Shown: positions 35,640-46,400 of the stretch, in pieces
How positions within the stretch are numbered: position 1 is the stretch's first letter
How the letters are laid out: each line of letters starts with the position of its first letter
DNA from: Streptomyces sp. NBC_00083
GTDB lineage: Bacteria; Actinomycetota; Actinomycetes; Streptomycetales; Streptomycetaceae
Direction: 5' to 3'
Assembly (NCBI RefSeq): GCF_026343295.1
Contig: NZ_JAPELY010000002.1
Span: forward strand, 1,550,001-1,614,000
Length of the DNA: 64,000 nt
The notes under the pieces: generated by a model
Told to the model about the DNA's origin: nothing
What the model saw: only the letters and a program-made list of their open reading frames with translations
Database searches by the model: none
Made by a program: the position numbers and the translations under genes

Positions 35640-38223
35640 CGCCGACGTGACGTACGCGGCCGACGCGGCCGACGCGATGGTCCACTCGAACGACGTGGCC
35701 GTGATCGGGATGTGCGGCCGCTTTCCCGGCGCCCCCGACCTGGACACGTTCTGGCGCCGGCTGCGGGCCGGGGACGACCTGCTGACCACCTGTACCGACG
35801 ACGAACTCGCCGCGGCCGGCGTACCCGAGCGGGTGCGCCGCGATCCGCAGTACGTCCCGCGGTCGGCGGCCCTGCCCGACGCCTTCGACTTCGACCACGA
35901 GTTCTTCGGCTACACCCGGCGCGACGCGAAGCTGATCGACCCCCAGCAGCGGCTCATGCTGGAGGTCGCGTGGGAGCTGCTCGACACCATCGGCTACTCC
36001 GGCGGGGCCGGCGGCCAGGCGGTCGGGGTGTTCGCCGGCGCGGCGATGAACACGTACCTGACGAATGTCGTGGCCCGGTCCTGCGACCTGCTGACCTATG
36101 ACGGCATCGGGCTCATGGTCGCCAACGACAAGGACTACATGACCACGCGGATCTCCTACAAGCTGGGCTTGAAGGGGCCGAGCGTCAGCGTGCAGACCGC
36201 CTGTTCGACCTCGCTGGTCGCGGTGCACGTGGCCGCGCAGAGCCTGATCGCCGGGGAGTGCGACATCGCGCTGGCCGGTGGCGTCTCGGTGATCGCGAAT
36301 CCGTATCCGGGCTACGTCTACGGCGAGGGGATGATGTTCTCCCCGGACGGTCACTGCCGCCCCTTCGACGCGGACGCCGCGGGCACCACGTTCGGCGACG
36401 GCGTCGGCCTGGTGGCCCTCAAGCGGCTGGACGAGGCGATCGCGGACGGCGATCGGGTCCTGGCGGTGCTGAAGGGCTCGGCGATCAACAACGACGGCGC
36501 CGACAAGATCGGCTACACCGCCCCGAGCGTCGAGGGGCAGCGGGCCGTGATCAGCGAGGCGCACGCCGTCGCCGGAGTGGACAGCGACACCATCACGTAC
36601 GTCGAGGCGCACGGAACCGCGACCCCTCTGGGCGACCCCATCGAGTTCACCGCGCTCAACGAGGCCTTCGCCGACGGCGGCGCCCGGCCCGGACAGTGCG
36701 CGCTGGGCTCGGTCAAGGCGAATGTCGGGCATCTGGCCGCGGCCGCCGGGATCGCCGGGTTCATGAAGGCGGTGCTGGCCCTGCGGCACCGGGAGATCCC
36801 CGGCCACCCGGCCTTCACCCGGCCCAACCCGCGGATCGACCTGGACGGCAGCCCGTTCCACATCAACGTCCGGCCCCTGGTGTGGCAGCCGGGCCCGACC
36901 CCGCGCCGGGCCGCGGTCAGCTCGTTCGGCATCGGCGGTACCAATGCGCACGTCGTGCTGGAGGAGGCGCCGGTGCCGCCCGAGCGGCCGGCACCGGACG
37001 CCGGTCCCCGGCTGCTCGCGGTGAGTGCCAAGAGCGGTCCGGCGCTGCGCGAGCTGGCCGGCCGGCTGGCCGACGCGCTGGCGCGGCCGGACGCCCCCCG
37101 TCTCGCCGACGCCGACTACACGCTGCGCGCCGGCAGGCGCGCCTTCCCGCACCGCCGCGCGGTCGTCGCGCACGACCACGCCACCGCCGAGGCCGCACTG
37201 CGGGCGATCGCCGCGGAGCCCGCGACGGCGGCGACGGCGGAGACCACCCCGGCCGTGTCGTTCCTGTTCGGCGAGGTCCCGATCGAGGAATTCCAGGAGC
37301 TGGCCGAGAGCGTGCCGGCCGTGGCCGACATCGCGGGGCGGTCCTTCGACAGCGCAGCGGTCCCCGCGCAGAGCGCACCGGCCGCGCCGGCGACCGCCGC
37401 ACTGGTGCTCGCGACCCTGTGGGCCGAATCCGGCGCGCGTCCCGACGCGGTCGGCGGCGCCGGAGCCGGTGAAGTCCTCGCGGCCTGCTTCAGCGGCGTC
37501 CTCGACGAGACCGAGGCGCTGGCCCTGCTGTCCTGGCGGGCCGGGCTGCTCGACGGCCCGCCCGCGGTGCGGCCGCGGGCCCCGCGCGTCCCGGTCCTGT
37601 CGGCCGTCGTGGGCGGCGAACTCCCCGAGGCGCGAGCACTCGACCCGCTGCACTGGACACGGGACGTGTGGGAGGGCGGCCGGCTGGCCGAAGCCTTCGG
37701 CGGCCGGGCCTCGGACGGGACGGCCCTCGTCGTCATAGGAACCCCCGCCGAACCGGTGCCGGGCGCCATCGCCCCGGACGGCGGCGCCGGGTCGTCGCCG
37801 GTGGAGCGGCTGCTCCAGGACGCGGCCCGGCTGTGGAGTGCGGGCGTCCCCGTGGACTGGTCGGGCTGGTCGGACCGGCCGGGTGCGGAGCCCCACCGGG
37901 TCCCCCTGCCCGCGCATCCGCTGCGGCGCAGCAGGCTGCGGCTGGACGAACCGGATCCGGCGCCGCCCGCGGCCCCCGCGGGACCGCCGCGCGGCGAGGA
38001 GCTGAAGCGGCTGCTGGCGAAGTTGTGGACCGAGGTGCTGTGCACCGAGGTCGACCGCTACGACCGGAGCCTTTTCGACATCGACATCGACGACGACTCG
38101 CTGCTCGCCGTGCGGCTGGCCCGCCGGATCGGGACGGAGCTCGGCGTCCCGCTGCCGACGATCGATCTGCTGAAGAACCCGACGATCGACCGCCTGGCGG
38201 CGCACCTGGCCCAGGTCGGCTGA
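35632..38223 (+). CDS. Type I PKS module KS-AT(inactive)-ACP
   Basis: 863 residues. The ketosynthase (about 20-440) has the full triad: Cys in TACSTS near 190, His in EAHGTAT near 324 and His in NVGHL near 365. An AT-like region follows (about 530-770), but the GHSxG nucleophile motif reads GAGAGE, with no serine, and the domain is short. The C-terminal carrier (about 785-860) has DDDSLLAV with Ser near 822. No KR, DH or ER is present, so one malonyl extension would leave a beta-keto group, the substrate for the aminotransferase encoded next. Malonyl must come from the free AT two genes upstream. Confidence 0.88.
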   Translation: MPDADVTYAADAADAMVHSNDVAVIGMCGRFPGAPDLDTFWRRLRAGDDLLTTCTDDELAAAGVPERVRRDPQYVPRSAALPDAFDFDHEFFGYTRRDAKLIDPQQRLMLEVAWELLDTIGYSGGAGGQAVGVFAGAAMNTYLTNVVARSCDLLTYDGIGLMVANDKDYMTTRISYKLGLKGPSVSVQTACSTSLVAVHVAAQSLIAGECDIALAGGVSVIANPYPGYVYGEGMMFSPDGHCRPFDADAAGTTFGDGVGLVALKRLDEAIADGDRVLAVLKGSAINNDGADKIGYTAPSVEGQRAVISEAHAVAGVDSDTITYVEAHGTATPLGDPIEFTALNEAFADGGARPGQCALGSVKANVGHLAAAAGIAGFMKAVLALRHREIPGHPAFTRPNPRIDLDGSPFHINVRPLVWQPGPTPRRAAVSSFGIGGTNAHVVLEEAPVPPERPAPDAGPRLLAVSAKSGPALRELAGRLADALARPDAPRLADADYTLRAGRRAFPHRRAVVAHDHATAEAALRAIAAEPATAATAETTPAVSFLFGEVPIEEFQELAESVPAVADIAGRSFDSAAVPAQSAPAAPATAALVLATLWAESGARPDAVGGAGAGEVLAACFSGVLDETEALALLSWRAGLLDGPPAVRPRAPRVPVLSAVVGGELPEARALDPLHWTRDVWEGGRLAEAFGGRASDGTALVVIGTPAEPVPGAIAPDGGAGSSPVERLLQDAARLWSAGVPVDWSGWSDRPGAEPHRVPLPAHPLRRSRLRLDEPDPAPPAAPAGPPRGEELKRLLAKLWTEVLCTEVDRYDRSLFDIDIDDDSLLAVRLARRIGTELGVPLPTIDLLKNPTIDRLAAHLAQVG

Positions 38224-38245
38224 CGTGAACCACGAGGAGAACACC

Positions 38246-41200
38246 GTGGAGCCACTGCTCCCAGAGGTCGTCGCGATGGTCGGCGGCTACTTCGACATCC
38301 GGCCGGACGCGCTGGACCCGGACGTCTCGTTCGCCGATCTCGGTGCGGACTCGATGGCCCTGCTCGGAATGGTGCGGCTGGTCGAGGAGCGCTTCGGCTG
38401 CAAGATCCCGCTCCGGCAGCTGTTCGGCGACGTACGGACGCCCGCCGCGCTGGCGGCGCACCTGGACGCGAACGCGCCGGCCCGGACGGCACGGGCCGCA
38501 CCGGCCACGGGCGCCGGCACGGTGACCGCCGCGGCCGCCGACGTCTCGGGGGCCCCCGCCCCCGCCCCCGCGCCCGCGCCGGTTGTGCCCGAGCCCCTCG
38601 GAACCCCCGCCGCGGCGGCCACCGTGCCGGCGCCCGGCACCTCGGCGGCGGTGGAGCGGCTGCTCGGCGAACAACTCGCCGTGATGCGAAGCCAGCTCGA
38701 ACTCCTGGCGGGCGTCGCAGCCCCGGCCGCCGGACCGGTCGCCGTCGAAACGGCGCCCGCGGTCCGTCCGGCCGTCCGGCCTGCCCCGTCCCGGACCGCC
38801 GCCGCCCCGCTCGCACCCGGCGGGCGCGGCGGGGCCGGCCTCGTGGAGTCGGCGGAACGCGCCCGGTATCTCAAGGTCCTGGCCGAGAGGTTCGGCCGCA
38901 GGACGAAGGGCTCGAAGGAGTTCGCCCAGCGGTTCCGCCCGCTGATCGCCGACAGCCGCTCGTCCATCGGCTTCCGGCCCACGACCAAGGAGATGCTGTA
39001 CCCGATCGTCGCCGAACGCGGGCAGGGCGCGCGGCTGTGGGACATCGACGGCAACGAGTACGTCGACCTCACCATGGGCTGGGGCGTCCACCTCCTCGGG
39101 CACAACCCGCCGGCCGTCATGGCGGCCCTGCGCGAGCGGCTGGACCTCGGCTTCGTCATCGCCTCGCGCACCGAGACGGTCGAGGAGGTCGCCGCCGGCC
39201 TGGTCGACCTCACCGGCATGGAGCGGGTCGCCTTCCTGAACACCGGCACCGAGGCGGTCATGACCGCCCTGCGCATCGCCCGGACCGCGACCGGCCGCGA
39301 CGACGTCGTGGTCTTCTCCACCGCCTATCACGGTCACGCGGACAGCGTGCTCGCCGCGGCCTCCTCCGAGAACGGCGTGCGGGCCACCCGGCCGGTCACC
39401 TCGGGCATCCCGGCGCGCGCGGTGGAGAACGTGCACGTGCTCGAATTCGGCACCGACGAGGCCCTGGAGTTCATCGAGAAGCACGGCCCGCGCCTCGCCG
39501 CGGTGATGACCGAGCCGGTGACCCTGCGCACCCCCGGGGTGCAGAATCCCGAATTCCTGCGCCGGGTACGGGAGATCACCCAGCGGCACGGCACGAAGCT
39601 GATCTTCGACGAGATGGTGACCGGGTTCCGCTGCCACCCGGCCGGTGTCCAGGGGCTCTTCGGTATCGAGGCCGACCTGGCCACGTACGGCAAGATCATC
39701 GGCGGCGGCCTGCCGATCGGCGTGATCGCCGGCCGGGGCGGGATCATGGACGCGATCGACGGCGGCGTCTGGGACTTCGGTGACGACTCGCGCCCGACCG
39801 CGGAGTCGACCTTCTTCGCCGGCACGTTCAGCCAGCATCCGATGACCATGGTGGCGGCCCGGACGGTCCTTGGCCGTCTGCGCGACGAGGGCCCGGCCCT
39901 CCAGCGGAACCTCGATCGCACGACCGAGCTGTTCGTCGACGGGCTGAACGCCGACTTCCGCGAGCTCGACGTGCCGATCGACGTCCGCCGGTTCTCCTCG
40001 TTCTTCCGGTTCGAGCACGAAGAGAACATGGACCCCCTGTACTTCAACCTGCTCGACCGCGGTGTGTTCGTCTGGGAGCTGCGCAACTTCTTCCTGTCCA
40101 CGGCGCACGAGCAGGCCGACCTCGACCACATCCGGGCAGCGGTCCGCGACTCGGTCGCCGAACTGCGCGAGCACGGTGTGCTCGGCCCCGGCCGCTCGTC
40201 CGGGTCCGGTGCCGCGGTGCCGCCGCCCGCGCCGCGCAGCACCCTCGCGCAGCGCCAGCAGGCCGCGCTGGACGAGGGCGGCGTACCGGCGTACCAGATG
40301 TCCGTCGGCTTCTGGCTGGACGGCCGGCTCGACCGGGACGCGCTGCGCGGTGCGGTACGGGACCTGGTCGCGCGGCACGAGAGCCTGCGGACCACACTCG
40401 CCGCCGACGGCGTGACGCTCGCCGTGCGGTCCGCCGCGCAGACGGTGCTGGACGAGATCCTGACCGAGCACGTCAGTCCGGACGACGCCGACCTCGACCG
40501 CTTCCGCCGGTCCTGGGCCGAGCAGCGGTTCGGGCTCGCGGACGGCCCGGTGTTCCGCGTCGCGCTCGTACGGACCGCCGCGGAGCGGCATCTGCTGCTG
40601 ATCTCCGGGGCGCACGCCGCGGTGGACGGCTGGTCGTTCGGCGTGCTGGTCGACGACCTCGTGGCGCTGTACAACGCCGGCTGCCAGGACGTCAGGCCGC
40701 TGCTGCCGCCCGCGGCGCAGTTCCGTGACTACACCGCGTGGCACGAGCGGACCGCCGGCGGCCCCGACGCCGCCGAGCACCGTGCGTACTGGCACACCCT
40801 GCTCCGGGGCGCACAGGCCCCGGAACTGCCCGGACCCGGCACGTCCGCGCCCTTCCCCTACCGGGCGGTGCGGCACAGCGTCCGGCTCGACTCCGCGTTC
40901 TGCGAGCGGATGCGCGCCACCGCCCGGGAGCAGGGCGCGACGGTGTTCGCCTATCTGATCGCGGCCTGGGGCGCCGTGCTGCACCAGGTGACGGGGCAGG
41001 ACGACATCGTCGTCCCGGTCCTGGCCGCCCGCCGCCCGCCGGAGCTGGACCATATGGTCGGGTACTGCTCGAACCTGCTGCCGCTGCGCCTGCGGCGGAC
41101 GGCGGACGTTCCGGCATCGGAGTACGTGGCCGACGTTATGGAACACCTCGTGACCGGACTGGAGTCCCAGGACCACCCGTTCGCCGACCTCATCACGGAA

Positions 41201-41524
41201 CTCGCGCCGGGCAGCGGCCTGCGCGCCGACCTGCTCGCGACGTCCATCTCGTACTACCGCCGCGTGGCGGCGCCCCCGATGGACGGGCTCACGGTGTCGG
41301 AGGCCGACCCGCTGCCGATCGTCCGCACCGGCCACCCCCTGGCGCTGAACATCATCGAGGGCGCGGACGGCCTCCGGTGCGACATCGAGATCGCGACGGA
41401 CGTCGTCGCCCCCGATGTCGCCGCCGGTGTCGCGCGCCGCTACCAGAACCTGCTCGCCGGCCTGCTCGCGCACGGCGAGCGCCCGCTGGCCGAGTTGGAC
41501 GGGGCCGGCTCTGACCACCTCTGA
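38246..41524 (+). CDS. ACP-aminotransferase-condensation protein
   Basis: 1092 residues. Residues 5-75 are an ACP (DLGADSMALL, Ser near 35). An Ala/Pro-rich linker follows, then a class III PLP aminotransferase of the glutamate-1-semialdehyde/mycosubtilin AMT type (about 190-640) with the PLP lysine in TYGKIIGGGLP near 482. A condensation domain (about 660-1085) with HAAVDGWS follows, the catalytic second His kept. AMT domains of this type convert a carrier-bound beta-keto acyl chain to a beta-amino acyl chain. The terminal C domain has no downstream A-PCP in cis and must dock with another protein. The GTG at 38246 follows GAGGAG; an in-frame GTG at 38225 lacks one. Confidence 0.9.
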   Translation: MEPLLPEVVAMVGGYFDIRPDALDPDVSFADLGADSMALLGMVRLVEERFGCKIPLRQLFGDVRTPAALAAHLDANAPARTARAAPATGAGTVTAAAADVSGAPAPAPAPAPVVPEPLGTPAAAATVPAPGTSAAVERLLGEQLAVMRSQLELLAGVAAPAAGPVAVETAPAVRPAVRPAPSRTAAAPLAPGGRGGAGLVESAERARYLKVLAERFGRRTKGSKEFAQRFRPLIADSRSSIGFRPTTKEMLYPIVAERGQGARLWDIDGNEYVDLTMGWGVHLLGHNPPAVMAALRERLDLGFVIASRTETVEEVAAGLVDLTGMERVAFLNTGTEAVMTALRIARTATGRDDVVVFSTAYHGHADSVLAAASSENGVRATRPVTSGIPARAVENVHVLEFGTDEALEFIEKHGPRLAAVMTEPVTLRTPGVQNPEFLRRVREITQRHGTKLIFDEMVTGFRCHPAGVQGLFGIEADLATYGKIIGGGLPIGVIAGRGGIMDAIDGGVWDFGDDSRPTAESTFFAGTFSQHPMTMVAARTVLGRLRDEGPALQRNLDRTTELFVDGLNADFRELDVPIDVRRFSSFFRFEHEENMDPLYFNLLDRGVFVWELRNFFLSTAHEQADLDHIRAAVRDSVAELREHGVLGPGRSSGSGAAVPPPAPRSTLAQRQQAALDEGGVPAYQMSVGFWLDGRLDRDALRGAVRDLVARHESLRTTLAADGVTLAVRSAAQTVLDEILTEHVSPDDADLDRFRRSWAEQRFGLADGPVFRVALVRTAAERHLLLISGAHAAVDGWSFGVLVDDLVALYNAGCQDVRPLLPPAAQFRDYTAWHERTAGGPDAAEHRAYWHTLLRGAQAPELPGPGTSAPFPYRAVRHSVRLDSAFCERMRATAREQGATVFAYLIAAWGAVLHQVTGQDDIVVPVLAARRPPELDHMVGYCSNLLPLRLRRTADVPASEYVADVMEHLVTGLESQDHPFADLITELAPGSGLRADLLATSISYYRRVAAPPMDGLTVSEADPLPIVRTGHPLALNIIEGADGLRCDIEIATDVVAPDVAAGVARRYQNLLAGLLAHGERPLAELDGAGSDHL

Positions 41525-41579
41525 ACCCCACCGCGCACACGACCACGACAGCCCTCGGACAAACGGGAGCCGCAAGAAC

Positions 41580-43292
41580 ATGATCACGGCAGGCTTGAAA
41601 CTCACCCAGAGCGGCGGCATCGCGATCCTCGACGAGGACCGCCTGCTGTTCAACGTCGAGATGCAGAAGATCGCCAATGGTGCCCGATACAGCAATGTCG
41701 ACGAACTCGACGACCTGGTCGGCATCATGGACCGGTTCGGCCTCAAGCCCGGCGACGTCGGCACCTGGGCGCTGGACGGCTGGGACGGCGCCGCCGACGG
41801 CCGGATCAACGTGCTCGCCGGCGGTGTCCGGACCGAGGTCCTGGTCGCCCCCTACCGGGAGACCGACCTGGTGCCCGACCCGGCGCTGCCCGGCCACCGC
41901 GGCCGGATCGTGATCGGCGGCCAGGCGCTGGACTACGACAGCTACGTCCACGTCGCCGGCCACCTGGCCTCGGCCTACTGCACGAGCCCGTTCGCGCGCC
42001 GGGGCGAGCCGTCGATGGTGCTGGTCTGGGACGGCGGCTGCTTCCCCCGGCTGTACTGCGTGGACGCCGACGGCCGGATAGAGGCCGGCGGCGAGGCGTT
42101 CCCGCTCATCGGCCACACCTACTCGATGACCTCGCAGTACTGGGGCCCGTTCAAGCGGTCGAACAAATCGAAGAACGTCGACGACCTGTCCGTGGCCGGC
42201 AAGATGATGGCGTACATCGCCCTGGGCACCTCGCGGGAGCGGATCAAGCAGATCTTCCGCGAGGAGTTCTTCGCCTTCTTCGACGCCGACACGCCGCGGG
42301 TGCGGGAGTACCGGCGGGCCATCATCGGGTGCGGCAGCACCGGTGAGGCGTCGCACGCCTATGTGCACCAGTTCCTCACCGCCGTGCAGGCCCGCACCGC
42401 CGCGCTCGGGGTCCTGGACGAGGACGTGCTGGCCAGCGTCCACACGTTCCTTGAGGAACTCCTGATCGACCGGGTGACCAGGAAGATCCAGGAGTGGAAG
42501 GGCGGCGGCGCCTGGAACCTCTGCTTCGCCGGGGGCTGCGCGCTGAACATCAAATGGAACAGCGCCCTGCGTGCGCACCCGACGATCAAGGCCATGTGGG
42601 TGCCGCCGTTCCCGGACGACTCCGGCGTCGCCATCGGTACGGCGTGCCTGGCCGCGGCCGGCGGCTCCGGGCTCCGGCCGATCCAGTGGAGCGCGCGGCT
42701 GGGCCCGGACCTCGAACCGACGGCGGACGTTCCGGGCGGCTGGAGCACGTCGCCCTGCACGCCGCAGGAGCTGGCCCACATCCTGCACACCACCGGCCAG
42801 CCCGCGGTCGTGCTCGACGGCCGTGCCGAACTCGGACCCCGCGCGCTCGGCGGGCGCAGCATCATCGCATCGGCCGTCGAGCCGTCGATGAAGCGGCTCC
42901 TGAACGACGTGAAGAGCCGGGAGCACTTCCGGCCGGTCGCCCCCATCTGCCTGGAGGAGCACGCCCCGGCCGTCTTCAACCCGGGCACGCCGGACCCGTA
43001 CATGCTGTTCGAACACTGGGTCCGTCCCGAGTGGATCGACCGCGTTCCGGCCGTCATGCACCTGGACGGCACCGCCCGCCTCCAGACGGTGAACGCGTCC
43101 GACGACCCGAACCTGCACGCCATCCTGCGCGAGTACTACAAGTGCAGCGGCATCCCGGTCCTGTGCAACACGAGCGCGAACTACAACGGCCGCAGCTTCT
43201 TCCCCGACGTCGCGTCGGCGATCGAGTGGGGCCAGCTCGACCTGGTGTGGAGCGAGGGCGTCCTGTACCGGCGCGAGGACTCGGCCTCCTAG
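41580..43292 (+). CDS. Carbamoyltransferase (NodU/CmcH/TobZ family)
   Basis: A 570-residue protein with the two-domain carbamoyltransferase layout. The N-terminal Kae1-like part has HVAGHLASAY metal-binding histidines near 125 and GGCALNIKWN near 320. A C-terminal YrdC-like part has the GRAELGPRALGGRSI signature near 414. These enzymes make carbamoyl adenylate from carbamoyl phosphate and ATP and transfer the carbamoyl group to a hydroxyl, or less often an amine or hydrazine. It is last in the plus-strand operon; a hairpin terminator follows 16 bp after the stop. Confidence 0.9.
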   Translation: MITAGLKLTQSGGIAILDEDRLLFNVEMQKIANGARYSNVDELDDLVGIMDRFGLKPGDVGTWALDGWDGAADGRINVLAGGVRTEVLVAPYRETDLVPDPALPGHRGRIVIGGQALDYDSYVHVAGHLASAYCTSPFARRGEPSMVLVWDGGCFPRLYCVDADGRIEAGGEAFPLIGHTYSMTSQYWGPFKRSNKSKNVDDLSVAGKMMAYIALGTSRERIKQIFREEFFAFFDADTPRVREYRRAIIGCGSTGEASHAYVHQFLTAVQARTAALGVLDEDVLASVHTFLEELLIDRVTRKIQEWKGGGAWNLCFAGGCALNIKWNSALRAHPTIKAMWVPPFPDDSGVAIGTACLAAAGGSGLRPIQWSARLGPDLEPTADVPGGWSTSPCTPQELAHILHTTGQPAVVLDGRAELGPRALGGRSIIASAVEPSMKRLLNDVKSREHFRPVAPICLEEHAPAVFNPGTPDPYMLFEHWVRPEWIDRVPAVMHLDGTARLQTVNASDDPNLHAILREYYKCSGIPVLCNTSANYNGRSFFPDVASAIEWGQLDLVWSEGVLYRREDSAS

Positions 43293-43308
43293 AAGGGCGA
43301 CGCGAGCG

Positions 43309-43349
43309 GCACAAGGGCCCGGCGGCTGCAGGCCGCCGGGCCCTTGTGC
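43309..43349. terminator. Hairpin terminator after the carbamoyltransferase gene
   Basis: A perfect 18-bp stem (43309-43326 with 43332-43349) with a 5-base loop, between convergent operons. Confidence 0.85.
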
Positions 43350-43435
43350 GTGGGGTGCGGGTGATCGGATGCTTCTCCGCCCAGCTCACGTTCCTTGCGC
43401 CGACGGGCAGTTGGCCGAAGGGGAGCCAGACCAAT

Positions 43436-43475
43436 GTGCTCCCGCCCGGGGCCGTGGGGCCCGGGGCGGGAGCAC
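43436..43475. terminator. Hairpin terminator after the minus-strand NRPS gene
   Basis: An 18-bp stem with one mismatch (43436-43453 with 43458-43475) and a 4-base loop. It begins 6 bp beyond the stop codon of the minus-strand NRPS, so it probably ends that operon. Confidence 0.78.
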
Positions 43476-43481
43476 CGGTTC

Positions 43482-46400
43482 CTACGCGAGGGCTTCCTGG
43501 GTGAGCGCCGACGCGGCGAGGTCGACGCGGTGGGCCAGTTCCTCCACCGTCGTCGCCGTGAACAGGGTGATCAAAGGCAGGTCCACGTCGAAGGCCCGGC
43601 GCAGCGCGACCTGAACGCGCGGCGCCAGCAGGCTGTCCCCGCCGAGCCGGAAGAAGTCGTCCTCGGCGGCCGCCACTTCGGCCCCCAGCGCCTGCGACCA
43701 GATCCGCGCCACGCGCTCCTGCGTGGCGGTGGTGAACCCCCCGGAAGGCCGCTCGACCGCGTCCGCCGCGGGCGCCGGAGCGGGCAGGGCCCTGCGGTCG
43801 TGCTTGCCGTTCGCGTTCAGCGGCATCCGGTCCAGGAGGGTGATGGTGGACGGCACCATGTAGTACGGCAGTTGGGTGCGCAGGTACTGGAGCAGAGCGA
43901 CCGGATCGGGGCTGCGCCCCGCTCGCGGCTCGACGTAGCCGGCCAGGCGCCGCTCGCCCGGGGCGTCCTCCCGGACGATCACGGCGGCGTCCTGGGCGTC
44001 CGGGTGCTGGCCGAGCACCGATTCGACCTCCTCCAACTCGATCCGGAAGCCGCGCAGCTTGACCTGCCGGTCCACCCGCCCCAGCACCTCCACGTCCCCC
44101 GACGGGAGCAGCCGTGCCAGGTCGCCGGTGTTGTACAGGCGGGCTCCCGGTGTCCGGGAGAAGGGGTGCGCGATGAATCGCTCGGCGGTGAGCTCGGGGC
44201 GCCCCACATAGCCGCGGGCCAGGGCCAGGCCGCCGACGTGGAGGGTGCCGTGCACCCCGAGCGGCACCGGCTGGAGGCGGTCGTCGAGTACGTAGAACTG
44301 GGAGTTGGGCAGCGGGCGCCCGATCGGCACCGGCTCCTCGTCACCGCGCTCCGGCATCGGAGTCTCGAACAGGCCGCTGTCCACGGTCGATTCGGTGACG
44401 CCGTACGAGTTGACCAGGCGGGTGCGGGGCGGACACAGCTTCGCCAGGTTCCAGTAGTCCTGCATGAACCAGATGTCCGCGCCGACGGCCAGCACCTTGA
44501 AGTTGTCCAGCATCCGCCCCTGCTCGGCCACATGGGCGCTGAGCCGGCGGATGACGACCGGGACGAGGTCGGCGAAGTCGATGCGCTCCCTCTGGAGCAG
44601 CGTGTACAGGCGCGCCGGATCGAGCAGCACCTCACGGTGGCAGAGCACCAGCGTGCCGCCGGAGCACAGCGCGCGGACCATGTCACCGGTGAACACGTCG
44701 AAGGCGATGTTCGCGGCCTGGAGGTGGCGGCGTACCACCGTGCCCAGGCCGTAGACCCGCTCCCAGGACCGGAAGGCGCTCATCAGGGCACCGTGGGTGA
44801 TCATCGCCCCCTTGGCCCGGCCGGTCGAGCCCGAGGTGTACACCAGGAAGGCCAGGTGGTCGGCGTTCGGTTCGGCGTGCGGCGCCGGCGGGGTGGCGGC
44901 CGGCTCGCCCCGCGCCGCGACGGCGCCGTCGGCGAGCCAGTCGTCGACGTAGCCGACGGTCATCCCCTCGGTGAGGCCGGACACCGCGTCCACCACGTCG
45001 TGCCAGGTCAGGAGCAGGCGAACGGAGGCGTCCGAGAGCACATGGTGCAGACGGTCCACCGGGTGGGCCGGGTCGAGCGGCACATAGGCGCCGCCCGCCT
45101 TGAGCACGCCGAGCAGGGCCGCCACCGAGTCGGGGCGGCGCGGCGCGCAGAGCCCCACCCGGGTCTCCGGGCCGACGCCCAGCGCGCGCAGCCGGGCGGC
45201 GATGATCCCCGCCCGGCGGTCGAGTTCGCGGTAGCTGACCCGGTCCTCGCCGTCGACCACCGCCACGGCGTCGGGGGTGGCGCGGACATGCTCCTCGAAC
45301 AGATGGTGCACACAGGTGTCGTGGGCGACCTCGACGGAGATCGTGTCGTCCCGGTGCAGGAGCTCGGTCCGCTCCGGCTCCGAGAGCAGCGGCAGCAGGG
45401 ACAGCGGCAGACCGGAGTCGGCCGCGGCGCCGAGCAGCAGCCGCTCGAAATGCGCGGCCATCCGCTCGATGGTGGCGTCGGCGAAGAGGCCGGTGTTGAA
45501 CTCCCAGGCGCAGCGCAGCCGTTCGCCCTCGTCGAAGACGTCGAGACTCAGGTCGTACAGCGCCGTGGTCGGCTCCCCGGCGCCGAACGGGACGGCGTGC
45601 GGCCCCGCGGTGTCCCGCGGGGACCCAGGGGTGTGGTGCAGCGACAGCATCGTCTGGAACAGCGGGGCACGACTGGGGTCGCGGTCCGGCCGCACCTCCT
45701 CGACCACCCGTGCGAAGGGGATGTCCCGATGGGCGAAGTCCGCGAGGCACGCCTGCCGGGTGCGGGCGAGCAGCTCGAGGAAGGTGGGGTCGCGCGACAG
45801 GTCCGTGCGCAGGGCCAGGGTGTTGGCCACGGGGCCGACGAGCGATGCGGTCTCCGGCCTGTCGCGGCCGGCCACGGTCGTGCCCACCACGATGTCGTCC
45901 TGGCCCGAGTAGCGGTGCAGCAGGGCCGCGTATCCGGCGAGCAGCGTCGTGAACAGGGTCGCGTCCGCGGCGCCGCTCAGTTCCCGCAGCCCGGCGGTCG
46001 CCTTGGCGGACAGAGTGAAGGACCGGGTCCGGCCCGCGTACGTCCGCACGCTCGGCCGGGTGCGGTCGGTCGGCACCCGCAGACTGGGCAGCTCGCCGCT
46101 GAACCGCCGGCGCCAGTGCGCCAGCCCCTGTGCCGTCCGGCTCGTCGCACCGCCCGTGAACTGCTCGCGCTGCCGGCGCGCGTAGTCGGCGTACTGGACG
46201 GCGAGCGGCGGCAGCGGATCGGGGCCGCCGGCGCGGAAGGCGTCGTACAGGTGGCGGAACTCGTCCGTCAGCACCTCCGTCGACCGGTCGTCGGCGACAA
46301 TGCGGTGCAGGGTGATCAGCGCGACGGACTCCTGCTCGGCGAGCGCCACCAGCGTCACCCCCAGCAGCGGCCCGCGGCCGAGGTCGAACGGTGCCCGCGT

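Noticed and set aside
38540..38840. Ala/Pro-rich repetitive stretch
   Set aside because: It is the linker between ACP and aminotransferase in a hybrid protein, a normal feature rather than a repeat element.
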